Of a stretch of DNA of 39,164 bases, positions 23,462 through 32,138 are shown piece by piece. The DNA is from Bacillota bacterium. Lineage in GTDB: Bacteria; Bacillota; Clostridia; Clostridiales; Clostridiaceae. Under the pieces are notes generated by a model. It did no database searches. It saw nothing but the letters and a program-made list of their open reading frames with translations, and was not told the DNA's origin. How positions within the stretch are numbered: position 1 is the stretch's first letter; each line of letters starts with the position of its first letter. The DNA is taken from contig JAEXLD010000076.1 of assembly GCA_023445445.1 (NCBI GenBank), positions 1-39,164 on the forward strand, written 5' to 3'. The translations under genes were made by a program, and so were the position numbers.

Positions 23462-24112
23462 CTACTCATAGTAATTAAACTTTCTTTCAATTAATTCTAA
23501 TATTTTTGTTATTAGTCCATTAAATATTAAATAAACAATGGCTACTACTACAAAAGGCATAATAGATGATATTCTATTAGCTGCTATCTTAGCAATTTTT
23601 AATAATTCATCTAAGCCTACAACATATATTAAAGCAGTATCTTTTACTAAAGTAACTACTTCATTTGCTACTGGTGGAAATATTCTCTTTAATGCTTGTG
23701 GCATTATTATTCTAAAAAATGTATCCTTCTTAGTTAATCCAAGTACTTCTGCTCCTTCAAATTGTCCTTTATCTATTGATAAAATACCTGCTCTAAATAT
23801 TTCTCCAAAATAAGCTCCATAGTTCAATACCATTGCTAGTATTGCTGCTGGAAATCTTGGAATATTTATATTTATTAATGGTAGACCAAAAAATACAAAT
23901 AATATTTGAAGTAATAAAGGTGTTCCTCTTAAAACTAATACATATACTCCTGTTAATGATTTAATTAAATTAATTTTAGATAGCCTTCCAAGTGCAATTA
24001 CTATTCCTAAAGGTATTGATAATATTAATGTTATTGAAAATATTTCAATTGTTACCTTTAGTCCTTCTATCACTTGAGGAAAAAAAGCTACTATTTCATT
24101 AATTAGTTCCAA
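23462..24112 (-). CDS. Polar amino acid ABC transporter, permease
   Basis: The 216-residue permease has about five membrane helices. The HisM-type signature is VLRGTPLLLQILFVFFGLP near residues 61-79, and the EAA-like coupling loop is EVLGLTKKDTFFRIIMPQALKRIFPP at about 140-168. A single permease suggests a homodimer. The start is TTG with AGGAGGGG upstream. It lies 20 bases after the solute-binding lipoprotein gene and ten before the ATPase gene, so all three form one operon. Substrate not determinable. Confidence 0.93.
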   Translation of the reverse strand: MELINEIVAFFPQVIEGLKVTIEIFSITLILSIPLGIVIALGRLSKINLIKSLTGVYVLVLRGTPLLLQILFVFFGLPLININIPRFPAAILAMVLNYGAYFGEIFRAGILSIDKGQFEGAEVLGLTKKDTFFRIIMPQALKRIFPPVANEVVTLVKDTALIYVVGLDELLKIAKIAANRISSIMPFVVVAIVYLIFNGLITKILELIERKFNYYE

Positions 24113-24132
24113 AACAAACCCCTCCTGTAAAT

Positions 24133-24939
24133 TTATTTAGCAATAATATCTTCTCCAAACCACTTTTTAGATATTTCTCCTGCTTTACCTTCATCTATTA
24201 ATTCTTTAAATGCCTTATTAAAGGCTTCCACTAATTCTTTGTCATCTTTTCTAATTCCTACAGCATAAGATTCTGAACCAAAATCTTCTACTAGTACTTT
24301 ATACTTATCAGCCCCTCTTTGATTAATATAGTACTTAGCTAGTATTTCGTCTGCTACTACAGCATCTAATCTTCCTGCTTCTAAATCCATTAAAGCTTCA
24401 TTATTAGTATCAAAGGTTACTACTTTACCATCTTTGAAAGTTGATATTATATCACCATCTGATTCTATTGCATCCACTGCACTTGATTGATTTTGTGCAC
24501 CAACAACTGCTTCCTTTAAATCTTCTTTAGTATTTATCTTTGAATTTGATAGAGTTATTATAACTTGTCTATTATTTAAATAAGGAATTGAAAATTCAAC
24601 TTTTTTCTTTCTTTCTTCAGTAACACTATATCCATTCCAAATAAAATCTATATTACCACTGTTAAGCTCTGTTTCCTTCATACTCCAATCTATTGGTTGA
24701 AGCTCTATTTCCTTGCCAAGTTTTTTTTCAATTTCCTTAGCAAGATCTATATCAAAACCTGTATATTCTCCATTTTCATCTTTAAAGCCCATTGGTACAA
24801 ATGTATCATCAAATCCAAGGACTAATTTTTCTTTTTCTAAAGAACTTTCACTTTTTTTCTCTCCACAAGATATTAATGTAATAGGTAATATTGACATTAA
24901 TACTATTGATAATAATTTTTTCCTAACCTTTAATTTCAT
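24133..24939 (-). CDS. Polar amino acid ABC transporter, substrate-binding lipoprotein
   Basis: The 268-residue protein has a lipoprotein signal peptide (basic start MKLKVRKKLL, hydrophobic core, lipobox LISC with Cys25). The mature part is a family 3 solute-binding protein: VLGFDDTFVPMGFKDENGEYTGFDIDLAKEIEKKLG, then a characteristic IDFIWNGYSVTEERKKKVEFSIPYL. The mature protein would be lipid-anchored outside the membrane. Features fit glutamine, cystine or basic amino acid binding, and I cannot pick one. First gene of the operon, with a promoter overlapping a palindrome upstream. Confidence 0.93.
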   Translation of the reverse strand: MKLKVRKKLLSIVLMSILPITLISCGEKKSESSLEKEKLVLGFDDTFVPMGFKDENGEYTGFDIDLAKEIEKKLGKEIELQPIDWSMKETELNSGNIDFIWNGYSVTEERKKKVEFSIPYLNNRQVIITLSNSKINTKEDLKEAVVGAQNQSSAVDAIESDGDIISTFKDGKVVTFDTNNEALMDLEAGRLDAVVADEILAKYYINQRGADKYKVLVEDFGSESYAVGIRKDDKELVEAFNKAFKELIDEGKAGEISKKWFGEDIIAK

Positions 24940-24984
24940 ATTTAAATCCCCCTTATTATTTATAACACGCTTTTCTTATTTATT

Positions 24985-25013
24985 ACTTTACTACAGTAAA
25001 GCAATAAAGTCAA
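24985..25013 (-). promoter_or_regulatory. Promoter of the amino acid ABC operon with overlapping palindrome
   Basis: Minus-strand TTGACT (25008-25013), 17 bases and TAAAGT (24985-24990) make a good sigma-A promoter. A palindrome, CTTTACT and AGTAAAG around two bases (24986-25001), covers the spacer and the -10 box, where a repressor could block polymerase. I do not recognise the cognate regulator. Confidence 0.58.
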
Positions 25014-25034
25014 TAAGTATATTTATTTTTTTAA

Positions 25035-25069
25035 AATAATAAAGGCAGCTTAACGCTACCTTTATTATT
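25035..25069 (-). terminator. Terminator of cvfB
   Basis: A 15-base stem (25035-25049 with 25055-25069) around a five-base loop. The single non-Watson-Crick position is a G-U pair on the minus strand, so it suits the cvfB transcript. The cvfB stop codon lies in the stem. Confidence 0.75.
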
Positions 25070-25907
25070 TTAATCTAGTTCCTTCTTTTTCTTGAACTAT
25101 CTTTCCTTCTTTCATTAAACCACCAAGTGCCATTTTAAAGTAGTTCTTGCTAGTATTAAATGTTTCCTTAATATCTTCTGGTTTAGATTTATCATTAAAA
25201 GGCATAAATCCACCATTCTTCTTTAGATACTTTAATATATCTTCTTGAATCTTATCTCTTTCACTTAATCTTTTTTGTCTTGGAGTTAACCCTACTATTC
25301 CATCTTCATATAATCTTCTAACCCTTAGCTTCATTTCAGTTCCTGGGTAGATTTCAGTGTAGTACTCATTAGGTAAAATTAAGCCTCTATATTTGGAATC
25401 AATAGCAATATGTACTGTGCCACCTTCAGTTTTACCATATACTTGACCTATTACTTCATCTCCGACTTTATATTCTTTGCCTTCTTCAGCAGCATTTAAA
25501 ATATAATCTTCAACATCTGTAGTTGCAGCTAATCTATCTGTTTTATCTAAATAAATGTAAAATAAATATTTACTTCCTGTATGTAGTTTATATCTTTGTT
25601 CCTTTAGGGGTACAAAAATATCCCTATCTAATCCGAAATCTATAAAAGCACCAAATTCTGTTTGAAATACTACTTTTAGATATCCTACTTCTCCAACTGT
25701 TACTAAAGGCTTTTTAAAGGTTGCAATTGGCCTATCCTTTGAATCTCTATAAACAAAAACCTCTAACTTATCACCAACATTAATTTCTCTACCTTCTGTC
25801 ATTGATTTAGGCAATAGGACATCTGTTTTTCCTTCATCTCCTAAATAATATCCAAATTCCTTTTCTCTTTTAACTTCTAATAAATTATATTTACCTATGT
25901 TAACCAT
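25065..25907 (-). CDS. cvfB: CvfB family S1-domain RNA-binding protein
   Basis: The 280-residue protein matches CvfB/YitL. It begins with an S1-like barrel (MVNIGKYNLLEVKREKEFGYYLGDE, DVLLPKS), has further S1-type modules (GEVGYLKVVFQTEFGAFIDFGLDRDIFVPLKEQ at about 71-104; GDEVIGQVYGKTEGGTVHIAI near 144-164), and ends in a winged helix with IQEDILKYLKKNGGFMPFNDKS. In Staphylococcus aureus CvfB is an RNA-binding regulator of virulence factors. Here a general role in post-transcriptional control is the most that can be said. Start ATG has AGGAGG. Confidence 0.9.
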   Translation of the reverse strand: MVNIGKYNLLEVKREKEFGYYLGDEGKTDVLLPKSMTEGREINVGDKLEVFVYRDSKDRPIATFKKPLVTVGEVGYLKVVFQTEFGAFIDFGLDRDIFVPLKEQRYKLHTGSKYLFYIYLDKTDRLAATTDVEDYILNAAEEGKEYKVGDEVIGQVYGKTEGGTVHIAIDSKYRGLILPNEYYTEIYPGTEMKLRVRRLYEDGIVGLTPRQKRLSERDKIQEDILKYLKKNGGFMPFNDKSKPEDIKETFNTSKNYFKMALGGLMKEGKIVQEKEGTRLK

Positions 25908-25921
25908 TTTTCCTCCTGATT

Positions 25922-26422
25922 TTATAAGTATTCCCTACTAATTTTTACATAATTAATTGCTGATTGCTCTATATGTGCAATTTCTTCTTCTGTAAGTTTT
26001 CTTACTACTTTAGCAGGGCTACCCATAATAAGAACGCCCTCTTCAAATTCCTTATATTGAGTTACTAAAGAGCCAGCACCTATAATAGTATTCTTTCCTA
26101 TTTTTGCGCCATTTAGTATAATTGATCCCATACCTACTAAAACATTATCATCAATGGTACATCCATGTATAATTGCTCTATGTCCTATAGTTACATTTTT
26201 ACCTATATTAGTCTCACAATCAAAATCTACATGAACAACTGAATTCTCTTGAATATTAGTATTTTCTCCAATATGAATTTTACTCATATCCCCTCTTATA
26301 GTAGTTCCGAACCAAATATTAGCATTCTTTTCTATAACAACTTCTCCTATTATATCAGCACTTTCTGAAATATAGCAAGTCTTATCTATCACTGGTTTAA
26401 TTCCCTTGAAGTCTAAAATCAT
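25922..26422 (-). CDS. Gamma carbonic anhydrase-like hexapeptide-repeat protein (YrdA/PaaY type)
   Basis: The 166-residue protein is a left-handed beta-helix with repeats such as GEVVIEKNANIWFGTTIRGD and IGENTNIQENSVVHVDFD. Three histidines at gamma-carbonic-anhydrase zinc positions are present (His64, His81, His86, in VVHVDFD, IGHRAIIHG). The end MGSPAKVVRKLTEEEI is typical. Family members bind zinc, but many show weak or no anhydrase activity, so the enzymatic role is unproven. It lies 14 bases before cvfB in transcription order and may be cotranscribed with it. Confidence 0.88.
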   Translation of the reverse strand: MILDFKGIKPVIDKTCYISESADIIGEVVIEKNANIWFGTTIRGDMSKIHIGENTNIQENSVVHVDFDCETNIGKNVTIGHRAIIHGCTIDDNVLVGMGSIILNGAKIGKNTIIGAGSLVTQYKEFEEGVLIMGSPAKVVRKLTEEEIAHIEQSAINYVKISREYL

Positions 26423-26542
26423 TTTTCATCCCTCCAAATTATTTTATTAAAGTTATTTTATCACTACTTAATATTATTGTCATTATTTGCACTTACTAAA
26501 TACTATATATATAATATAACAATTTATTTTAAGGGGCTTAAG

Positions 26543-27556
26543 TTGGGAAAGAAAAAAAGTAAGGATATAGATAACTTTGATAAATTAAATATTAAATATT
26601 ACTATGGAATAGCAAATTATGATACAGCATATTCAATTGGTAAAATTTCTCCTATGGATGCTTATGAATATGCCTATAAGCTTGGATTAAACTTCATGTT
26701 TACTACAGATCACAATTCCTATCTTTCTGATGAAATATATATAAGAGAAAATAATTACTCAAAATTTCAAGGAAGTAAAATTTATGCCTCTAGAATCAGG
26801 AAAAAATACACTGATTTTATCCCTCTAGTTGGATTTAAATGTAGTACTAATGAATATGGTGATATAAATATAATTAACAGTAATAACTACTTTATCAATA
26901 TACTTTTAGATTTTAAAATCCTAGCCTTATGGATGCTTAATAACATAGATGCTTTTATAACTTTTAATTATATAAATAAAAACACTAAGTTGTTGCCTTA
27001 TAATGAAATTTTAAACAAGTTAATTACTTCTGTAGAAGTAAATAATAAGATTCAAAGAAATGATAAGTACTATTACAACTTATTAGATTCAGGCTGGATG
27101 TTAGGTGCTATAAGTAAATATAGTACAAATAATACTCTGAATTTAGGTGACTCTGAAAATCTAACAGTTTGCATTTGTAATAGTCTATCAACCTCAAATT
27201 TAATTTCTGCATTTAGAGAAAGAAGAACATACTCAACAGAATCTAGGTATCTAAAATTCTACTTTACAATAAACGATGAATTTATGGGAGAAGAAATTAC
27301 TATATCCTCATCTAAGATAAGATTTATGATTTTTGCTGAAGATATGAAGTATAAGATTAAAGAACTTCAAATAATAGGCAATAATGGAAAAGTTATAAGA
27401 ACCATTGAGAATATTAATTTAAATAGTATTAAATATTTATATGAACATAAGAAAGAAAATAATGAATCTTGGTATATTATTAAAATAATAGAGGATGATA
27501 ATAGAGTAGCATTTAGCTCTCCAATTTTTATAAGTAAATCTAGTCAAATCCTTTAA
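26543..27556 (+). CDS. PHP-domain-like protein (CehA/McbA family) with degenerate metal site
   Basis: The most likely start is TTG at 26543, six bases after AAGGGG, giving 337 residues; no ATG is close, and an open frame from TTG at 26477 lacks a ribosome binding site. The layout resembles CehA-type PHP phosphoesterases: SPMDAYEYAYKLGLNFMFTTDHNSYL at 36-61 (TDH at 55-57), a late FRERRTYSTESRYLKFYFTINDEFMGEE segment, and a C-terminal beta-sandwich. The first PHP motif, usually HxHT...SDG, is here YGIANYDTAYSIG, with no histidines. It may be catalytically altered or inactive. No signal peptide. Confidence 0.6.
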   Translation: MGKKKSKDIDNFDKLNIKYYYGIANYDTAYSIGKISPMDAYEYAYKLGLNFMFTTDHNSYLSDEIYIRENNYSKFQGSKIYASRIRKKYTDFIPLVGFKCSTNEYGDINIINSNNYFINILLDFKILALWMLNNIDAFITFNYINKNTKLLPYNEILNKLITSVEVNNKIQRNDKYYYNLLDSGWMLGAISKYSTNNTLNLGDSENLTVCICNSLSTSNLISAFRERRTYSTESRYLKFYFTINDEFMGEEITISSSKIRFMIFAEDMKYKIKELQIIGNNGKVIRTIENINLNSIKYLYEHKKENNESWYIIKIIEDDNRVAFSSPIFISKSSQIL

Positions 27557-27603
27557 ATAAATAAACATGGCATTTCTTTGCAGAATACCATGTTTATTTA
27601 TTT
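27555..27603. terminator. Bidirectional terminator between converging genes
   Basis: A 16-base perfect stem (27555-27570 with 27588-27603) contains the stop codon of the PHP-like gene and separates it from the minus-strand membrane protein gene. Confidence 0.8.
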
Positions 27604-27612
27604 TCAAAGCTT

Positions 27613-27948
27613 TTATTTTTCTTGATTTTTCAAATGTTTAACTCTATTAGGCTTAGCCTTTGGTCTTATTTCTATTTTCTTTTCTTTCTTCTTAGGCCCA
27701 CCTGTATTATGTATATCCATAAACCACATGAAGAACCAAAGAATAACTACAGTAAATAACATAGTTACCCAAACATTTTTAGATCTAACAAATGCTTGAA
27801 TTAAAAATAAAACTACAGATATAGCTAATACAATCCATTTGTTTATTCTTACCTTTGAAAATACATATTTTCTTCCAAATGTGAATGATAAAACCATTAA
27901 TCCGATAGTAACAGCAATGTATACTATATAAAATAATATGTCGCCCAC
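27613..27948 (-). CDS. Small membrane protein of unknown function
   Basis: The 111-residue protein has three hydrophobic segments: about residues 4-23, 38-54 and 59-77. A basic, proline-containing tail follows (GGPKKKEKKIEIRPKAKPNRVK), expected to face the cytoplasm. The start is GTG after AGGAG. I do not recognise a named family. It has a good ribosome binding site and stands alone between a convergent and a divergent neighbour, so it is probably a real single-gene unit. Confidence 0.75.
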   Translation of the reverse strand: MGDILFYIVYIAVTIGLMVLSFTFGRKYVFSKVRINKWIVLAISVVLFLIQAFVRSKNVWVTMLFTVVILWFFMWFMDIHNTGGPKKKEKKIEIRPKAKPNRVKHLKNQEK

Positions 27949-28191
27949 AGTATAACTCCTCCTTTGAAAGCTTCTATCTTATATATTAAAAGAAATACCC
28001 TACATTTTCAAGATAAATAAATTTATTTATTTTTAATATATTGTTTATTTGAATATTCTAAAGTAAAGTTTTAGCAATATATTAATTATTATTAAGATTT
28101 TTATTAATTTTATTAAAATACCCTTCTATTTTAAATAATTATTTGATAAAATATATTAAGCAATAAAAAAATGTTAAAATGAGGTGATTTT

Positions 28192-28659
28192 ATGAGTATT
28201 AACCTTACTAATCAATTGGATGAATTAGACTATCAAATATTAGACTTATTAATAAAAGATTGCAGAACTCCTTATTTAGAAATAGCTAGAATATGTCATG
28301 TTAGTGGTGGTACTATCCATGTTAGAATGAAAAAAATGGAGGAGCTTGGCATAATTAAAGGAACAAGAATTCTATTAAATTTACCTAAGCTTGGTTACGA
28401 TGTATGTTGTTTTGTAGGAATATATATAGACAAGACCTCTTCTTATGATCTAGTTTTTGAAGAATTATCAAAAATTAAAGAAGTAGTAGAGTTACATTTA
28501 ACTACAGGTACTTATAGTGTTTTTGCAAAAGTTGTATGTAGAAATATTTCCGACCTTCAAAACATATTACTAAATAAGATTAACCCTATTACTGGTATTC
28601 AAAGAACTGATACTATTATTTCTTTAAATCAACCTATAGACAGAAATATTACTATATAA
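28192..28659 (+). CDS. Lrp/AsnC family transcriptional regulator
   Basis: The 155-residue regulator has the N-terminal Lrp helix-turn-helix (LDELDYQILDLLIKDCRTPYLEIARICHVSGGTIHVRMKKMEELGII, residues 9-55) and a C-terminal ligand-binding ferredoxin-like domain (CCFVGIYIDKTSS...VVELHLTTGTYSVFAKVVCRN). These proteins usually sense amino acids. The nearest downstream gene encodes a small DUF378 membrane protein; regulated genes are not evident. The 243-base gap upstream is almost pure A/T, and I see no distinct operator in it. Confidence 0.92.
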   Translation: MSINLTNQLDELDYQILDLLIKDCRTPYLEIARICHVSGGTIHVRMKKMEELGIIKGTRILLNLPKLGYDVCCFVGIYIDKTSSYDLVFEELSKIKEVVELHLTTGTYSVFAKVVCRNISDLQNILLNKINPITGIQRTDTIISLNQPIDRNITI

Positions 28660-28719
28660 AGTATAAATCCTGTATTATTGGTTAAACTACTTTCATAACC
28701 GATAAAAGGGAGGATTTTT

Positions 28720-28929
28720 ATGAAAATATTAGATTCAATTGTACTTATTTTAGTTATTGTTGGAGCTGTTAATTGGGGATTAATTGGATTTTTCCAATAT
28801 AATCTAGTTAACAATTTATTCGGCTTTATGCCTGCTTTAGAAAGAGTAATTTATGCGTTAGTAGGTATTGCTGGACTATATTCACTTTCATTTTTTGCAA
28901 AAAACAGATATATTAATTCAGAAGAATAA
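28720..28929 (+). CDS. DUF378 family small membrane protein
   Basis: The 69-residue protein matches DUF378 (YuzA-like): two membrane segments, with the conserved IVGAVNWGLIGFFQYNLV in the first and ALVGIAGLYSL in the second. Function unknown. GGGAGG precedes the ATG. It lies 60 bases after the Lrp gene on the same strand and may be cotranscribed. Confidence 0.88.
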   Translation: MKILDSIVLILVIVGAVNWGLIGFFQYNLVNNLFGFMPALERVIYALVGIAGLYSLSFFAKNRYINSEE

Positions 28930-28935
28930 TATAGA

Positions 28936-28967
28936 TATAAAGGGAGTAATTAATTACTCCCTTTATA
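28936..28967. terminator. Bidirectional terminator (perfect 32-base palindrome)
   Basis: Two 16-base arms, 28936-28951 and 28952-28967, are exactly complementary, followed by a T-run on the plus strand. It overlaps the stop codon of the minus-strand DUF2334 gene and ends both transcripts. Confidence 0.88.
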
Positions 28968-30309
28968 TTTTTTTAATATCAAAAAATTTATAGCCTAATT
29001 CATTAGTTGTATTAACTATTTTTTTTAAGATGGAATCCTCTGTATACTTATTTAGTATACTTCCATTTTCACTAACCCATATATCTATACTTTTAATTTC
29101 TATACTTAAATGATAAAAGAAACTAAGTTCCTTGTTATCATAATTATCTTTAATTGATTTTAAAATTCTCTCTCCAGTATCATCATCTACATATCCTAAA
29201 GGAGTTGGAATATATTTAGTATATTCATTATTTTCACTAGTTATAATTTTGCTATTATATATTCCAATAGCTGGTTCATATATAATTTTAAAATATTCTT
29301 CAAATATTTTTTGTTGTTTAGCTGTTGTTTTATAATGTGGCGTTTCCCAATAAGTAATTGGTACATTAAGATTACTAGCAACAGTTAATGCACTTTCCAC
29401 TCTTTTTCTAATATCCTCTGGATTATTATAACCACTATCTCCAAACTCAAAGCCTGTTACGCTATTACTATCTTTAAATTGATGAGTATATCCATGTAGA
29501 CCTATTGAGCCACCTCTATTTACTATATAATCTAGTGTAAAAAGAAAATTTGCATTTTTCATAGATTCATTTTTTGAAATATCATTATCAATATTTAAAT
29601 CCTTATTTATATATCTAGGTATCCAAGAAATGCTGAAAGCTTCATTATTTTTATTCATATAATCAGCAACTAATCTTACTTTTTCTAAGGCTCCTTTAGA
29701 AAGATAAACATCCCCTGCTGTAAAATCTTCAAATCTAATATAAGCTTTTTTATCATTTTCATTTTCATTCTTTATTTCATTATCATTGTCTTTTTTATTA
29801 TCTATATAAATTGTATTATTATCATAATTCCAAAAAGTAGTAAGATTTAATATTTCACATAAATCAAATAAAGAAATATAATATTCACCATTTTCTATAA
29901 ATAAGTCACCTCTTAAAGGAATTTTATCATTATTCTTTTCAAAGTTTTTTTCCATTACATCAAGAATTATTTTATTATTAATTATTATCTTATTATTATT
30001 AATTATTTCTTTAAAATCAAGCTTCTGTATAACATCCTTTAACTCAACATAAATTCTATTATTTTTATACAATGCTTTATTTTTTAAACTTAATTGTTTA
30101 TTCTTATAGCTAAAGATTAAATTATAAGGTAAATTTTTTATAATATTATCTTTAGTTTTAGTATCATTTAGATTTCTAATAAATTCTTGTCCCCGGGTAT
30201 TATAATAAGATTCCCTTACTGCAAGGCTTGTATAAGTTGGAAAATTTAAAATTGAAATAATTATAGAAAATAGCACTATGTTAGAAAATATTTTTATTCT
30301 TCTTTTCAC
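28963..30309 (-). CDS. Secreted DUF2334 (polysaccharide-deacetylase-like) protein with a copper-amine-oxidase-like stalk domain
   Basis: The 448-residue protein starts at GTG (30309) after AGGAG. It has an N-terminal signal or anchor sequence (KRRIKIFSNIVLFSIIISILNFPTYTSLA). Residues about 78-172 look like a copper-amine-oxidase N-terminal-like domain (ALYKNNRIYVELKDVIQKLDF..., GEYYISLFDLCEILNLTTFWNYDNNTIYI), a common cell-surface module in clostridia. The rest is DUF2334, a deacetylase-fold domain: AYIRFEDFTAGD, SIGLHGYTHQFKD and ITYWETPHYKTT supply the probable Asp/His metal residues. An extracellular carbohydrate esterase role is inferred. Confidence 0.8.
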   Translation of the reverse strand: MKRRIKIFSNIVLFSIIISILNFPTYTSLAVRESYYNTRGQEFIRNLNDTKTKDNIIKNLPYNLIFSYKNKQLSLKNKALYKNNRIYVELKDVIQKLDFKEIINNNKIIINNKIILDVMEKNFEKNNDKIPLRGDLFIENGEYYISLFDLCEILNLTTFWNYDNNTIYIDNKKDNDNEIKNENENDKKAYIRFEDFTAGDVYLSKGALEKVRLVADYMNKNNEAFSISWIPRYINKDLNIDNDISKNESMKNANFLFTLDYIVNRGGSIGLHGYTHQFKDSNSVTGFEFGDSGYNNPEDIRKRVESALTVASNLNVPITYWETPHYKTTAKQQKIFEEYFKIIYEPAIGIYNSKIITSENNEYTKYIPTPLGYVDDDTGERILKSIKDNYDNKELSFFYHLSIEIKSIDIWVSENGSILNKYTEDSILKKIVNTTNELGYKFFDIKKI

Positions 30310-30355
30310 TTAAATACATCTCCTAATACTCTGATAATAATATTTTATACCTAAA

Positions 30356-30380
30356 AAAGCCTACTTTTAAAGTAGGCTTT
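30356..30380 (-). terminator. Terminator of the PEPCK/HprK-like gene
   Basis: AAAGCCTACTT and AAGTAGGCTTT form an 11-base stem around three bases, with a six-T run on the minus strand, ten bases after the stop at 30390. Confidence 0.85.
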
Positions 30381-30389
30381 ATTAATTAT

Positions 30390-32138
30390 TTATTTCATTT
30401 TTTTAATAATATCAAATAATTCTATTGCTGCTTCTCTTGGACCATCCTTTTCTTTACCTTCTAAAGCTAAACAAGTTTTTATCTGTCCAACTTTAACAGT
30501 TCCCTTAAACATATAATCAAAATATTTTTCTATTAAAATATTAGTTTCTTCTTGCTTTTGTGCTGGTCCAAATGGATTCGCAAAGAAACTTTCAACTAAT
30601 CCTTTTTCTGATGTAGTTCCTTTAGCCATTCTAGCACCTGACTTAAATACTTTTATTGCATCTTCTGGAGTCTTAAAGTATTCAATTGAGTTATCTCCAT
30701 CCTTAACTTCTGTATAGTTATTTGCATATAAGAATAAATCTACTTCATAGCCTTTAACAACTTCTTTATATGGTGCAACTGGCATTACTAATCTTGCATT
30801 AATTTTGTCTGGATTCATAAATATACTTCTATCTATTTCTTTGAATGCATAGCCTTGATCTAAATCATCTAATCTTACAAAGGCACCTATTTCTGTTCCA
30901 TAGCCATAAATCTTTCCATCAACTTCTTTAAATGTTCCCATATCATCAAAAATAATTGTCATATTACTAATGTAATCTTCACTTAATGTTCTAAATGCCT
31001 CTAAGCTTTCTGATTTACCTGCTCCACTATCTCCCATAATTACTACATTGGCTGTTTTACCATCCTTAAGTTCTATATTAACCATAGCCCCATGTATTGG
31101 TAAATATCCTCTCTTAATCATAACTAAATTATGAAGTGTTAGTGTCATCTTCTTCATATATCCAAAGTAATCTATTTCTTCTGAGTGGTTTACATATCCC
31201 ACCATAATATCATTTTCTTTATCATCATAAAATACAGTTTTCTTTTTACCACTATCATCACTAGCCCCAAATACATAAACTAGATCTGGTTTTTTACCTC
31301 TATATTCTTCTAGTCTCGCCATTTCAAATAAATTACATAATGTTATTCCATGTTGCATATAATCTCTATGGAAATAAATAAAGGCAATTAATTCTCCAAC
31401 CTTAGCTGGATAACAGAACCAGTGATCCTTATTTAAGTAAGTATCTAGTAATGGATTCTCCTTTACTTCTGTAAACATTCCACTTCTTGTATTTTTCTTA
31501 GGATATGTTATAAATGGAGTTTCTAATAATATACAATCAATAAACTCAACATCTTCTATAGCTTCATATCCTTTAGGTAATGGCCATAATACCTTATTCA
31601 CCATAATGGAGGCATTTCCACCAACGGGAATTTGTCTAAATACATTTGGCTTATAACCTAAAATATTTTTTTCAATCTTTCTATATAATTTCAATATTAA
31701 ATTAGATAGAGATGAATTTGCTTGTGTAAAGCTAACTGCTGATAATCCATATTGTAACTTGTTACTGTGTATAATAGTATATCTTTCTAATGTTCTCCAG
31801 AATAAATACAAATCTTCAATTAAAGCTATAAACTTATCTTTATCTAAAAATAAATCTTTATATTTAGGATTAGAATCTACTATTTCTTCAACATTCATAA
31901 CAGTTAGATATTTAAATATTCTTATTAAATTAGATGTTATTACATTTACATCTTCAGTTTTTAAATTATCCTTTAAATATCTCCAACTTAATGTAACTTT
32001 CTTCTTTGATTTCTTCAAATAAACTTCAATGGTTTTATAAAAACCTTGACTTTCAACTAATTCTTCGAATGTACTACAATATTTTGCAGTAAAATTAATT
32101 AATACTTTATCATTGCTTATAGAAAATTCTTTACGCAT
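30390..32138 (-). CDS. Large P-loop protein resembling ATP-type PEP carboxykinase / HPr kinase, uncharacterised
   Basis: The ATG at 32138 (MRKEFSISNDK) follows AAGGGGGC and gives 582 residues; an upstream frame to 32243 runs through the promoter. Residues 349-376 show His349, then a strand and the P-loop GDSGAGKS (369-376). TIIFDDMGTF (394-403) resembles the kinase-2 DD motif, and NARLVMPV (447-454) resembles the arginine-containing NTRxxYP segment of PEP carboxykinase. The order His, P-loop, DD, Arg is shared with ATP-PEPCK; HPr kinase shares the first three. The N-terminal 330 residues are not recognisable to me. Length exceeds PEPCK (about 530) and HPr kinase (about 310). The substrate is unknown. 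Confidence 0.6.
   Translation of the reverse strand: MRKEFSISNDKVLINFTAKYCSTFEELVESQGFYKTIEVYLKKSKKKVTLSWRYLKDNLKTEDVNVITSNLIRIFKYLTVMNVEEIVDSNPKYKDLFLDKDKFIALIEDLYLFWRTLERYTIIHSNKLQYGLSAVSFTQANSSLSNLILKLYRKIEKNILGYKPNVFRQIPVGGNASIMVNKVLWPLPKGYEAIEDVEFIDCILLETPFITYPKKNTRSGMFTEVKENPLLDTYLNKDHWFCYPAKVGELIAFIYFHRDYMQHGITLCNLFEMARLEEYRGKKPDLVYVFGASDDSGKKKTVFYDDKENDIMVGYVNHSEEIDYFGYMKKMTLTLHNLVMIKRGYLPIHGAMVNIELKDGKTANVVIMGDSGAGKSESLEAFRTLSEDYISNMTIIFDDMGTFKEVDGKIYGYGTEIGAFVRLDDLDQGYAFKEIDRSIFMNPDKINARLVMPVAPYKEVVKGYEVDLFLYANNYTEVKDGDNSIEYFKTPEDAIKVFKSGARMAKGTTSEKGLVESFFANPFGPAQKQEETNILIEKYFDYMFKGTVKVGQIKTCLALEGKEKDGPREAAIELFDIIKKMK

Noticed and set aside
27949..28191. Riboswitch or small RNA upstream of the Lrp gene
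   Set aside because: The gap is nearly all A/T with no conserved stem-loop or GC-containing motif; it looks like an ordinary clostridial promoter region.
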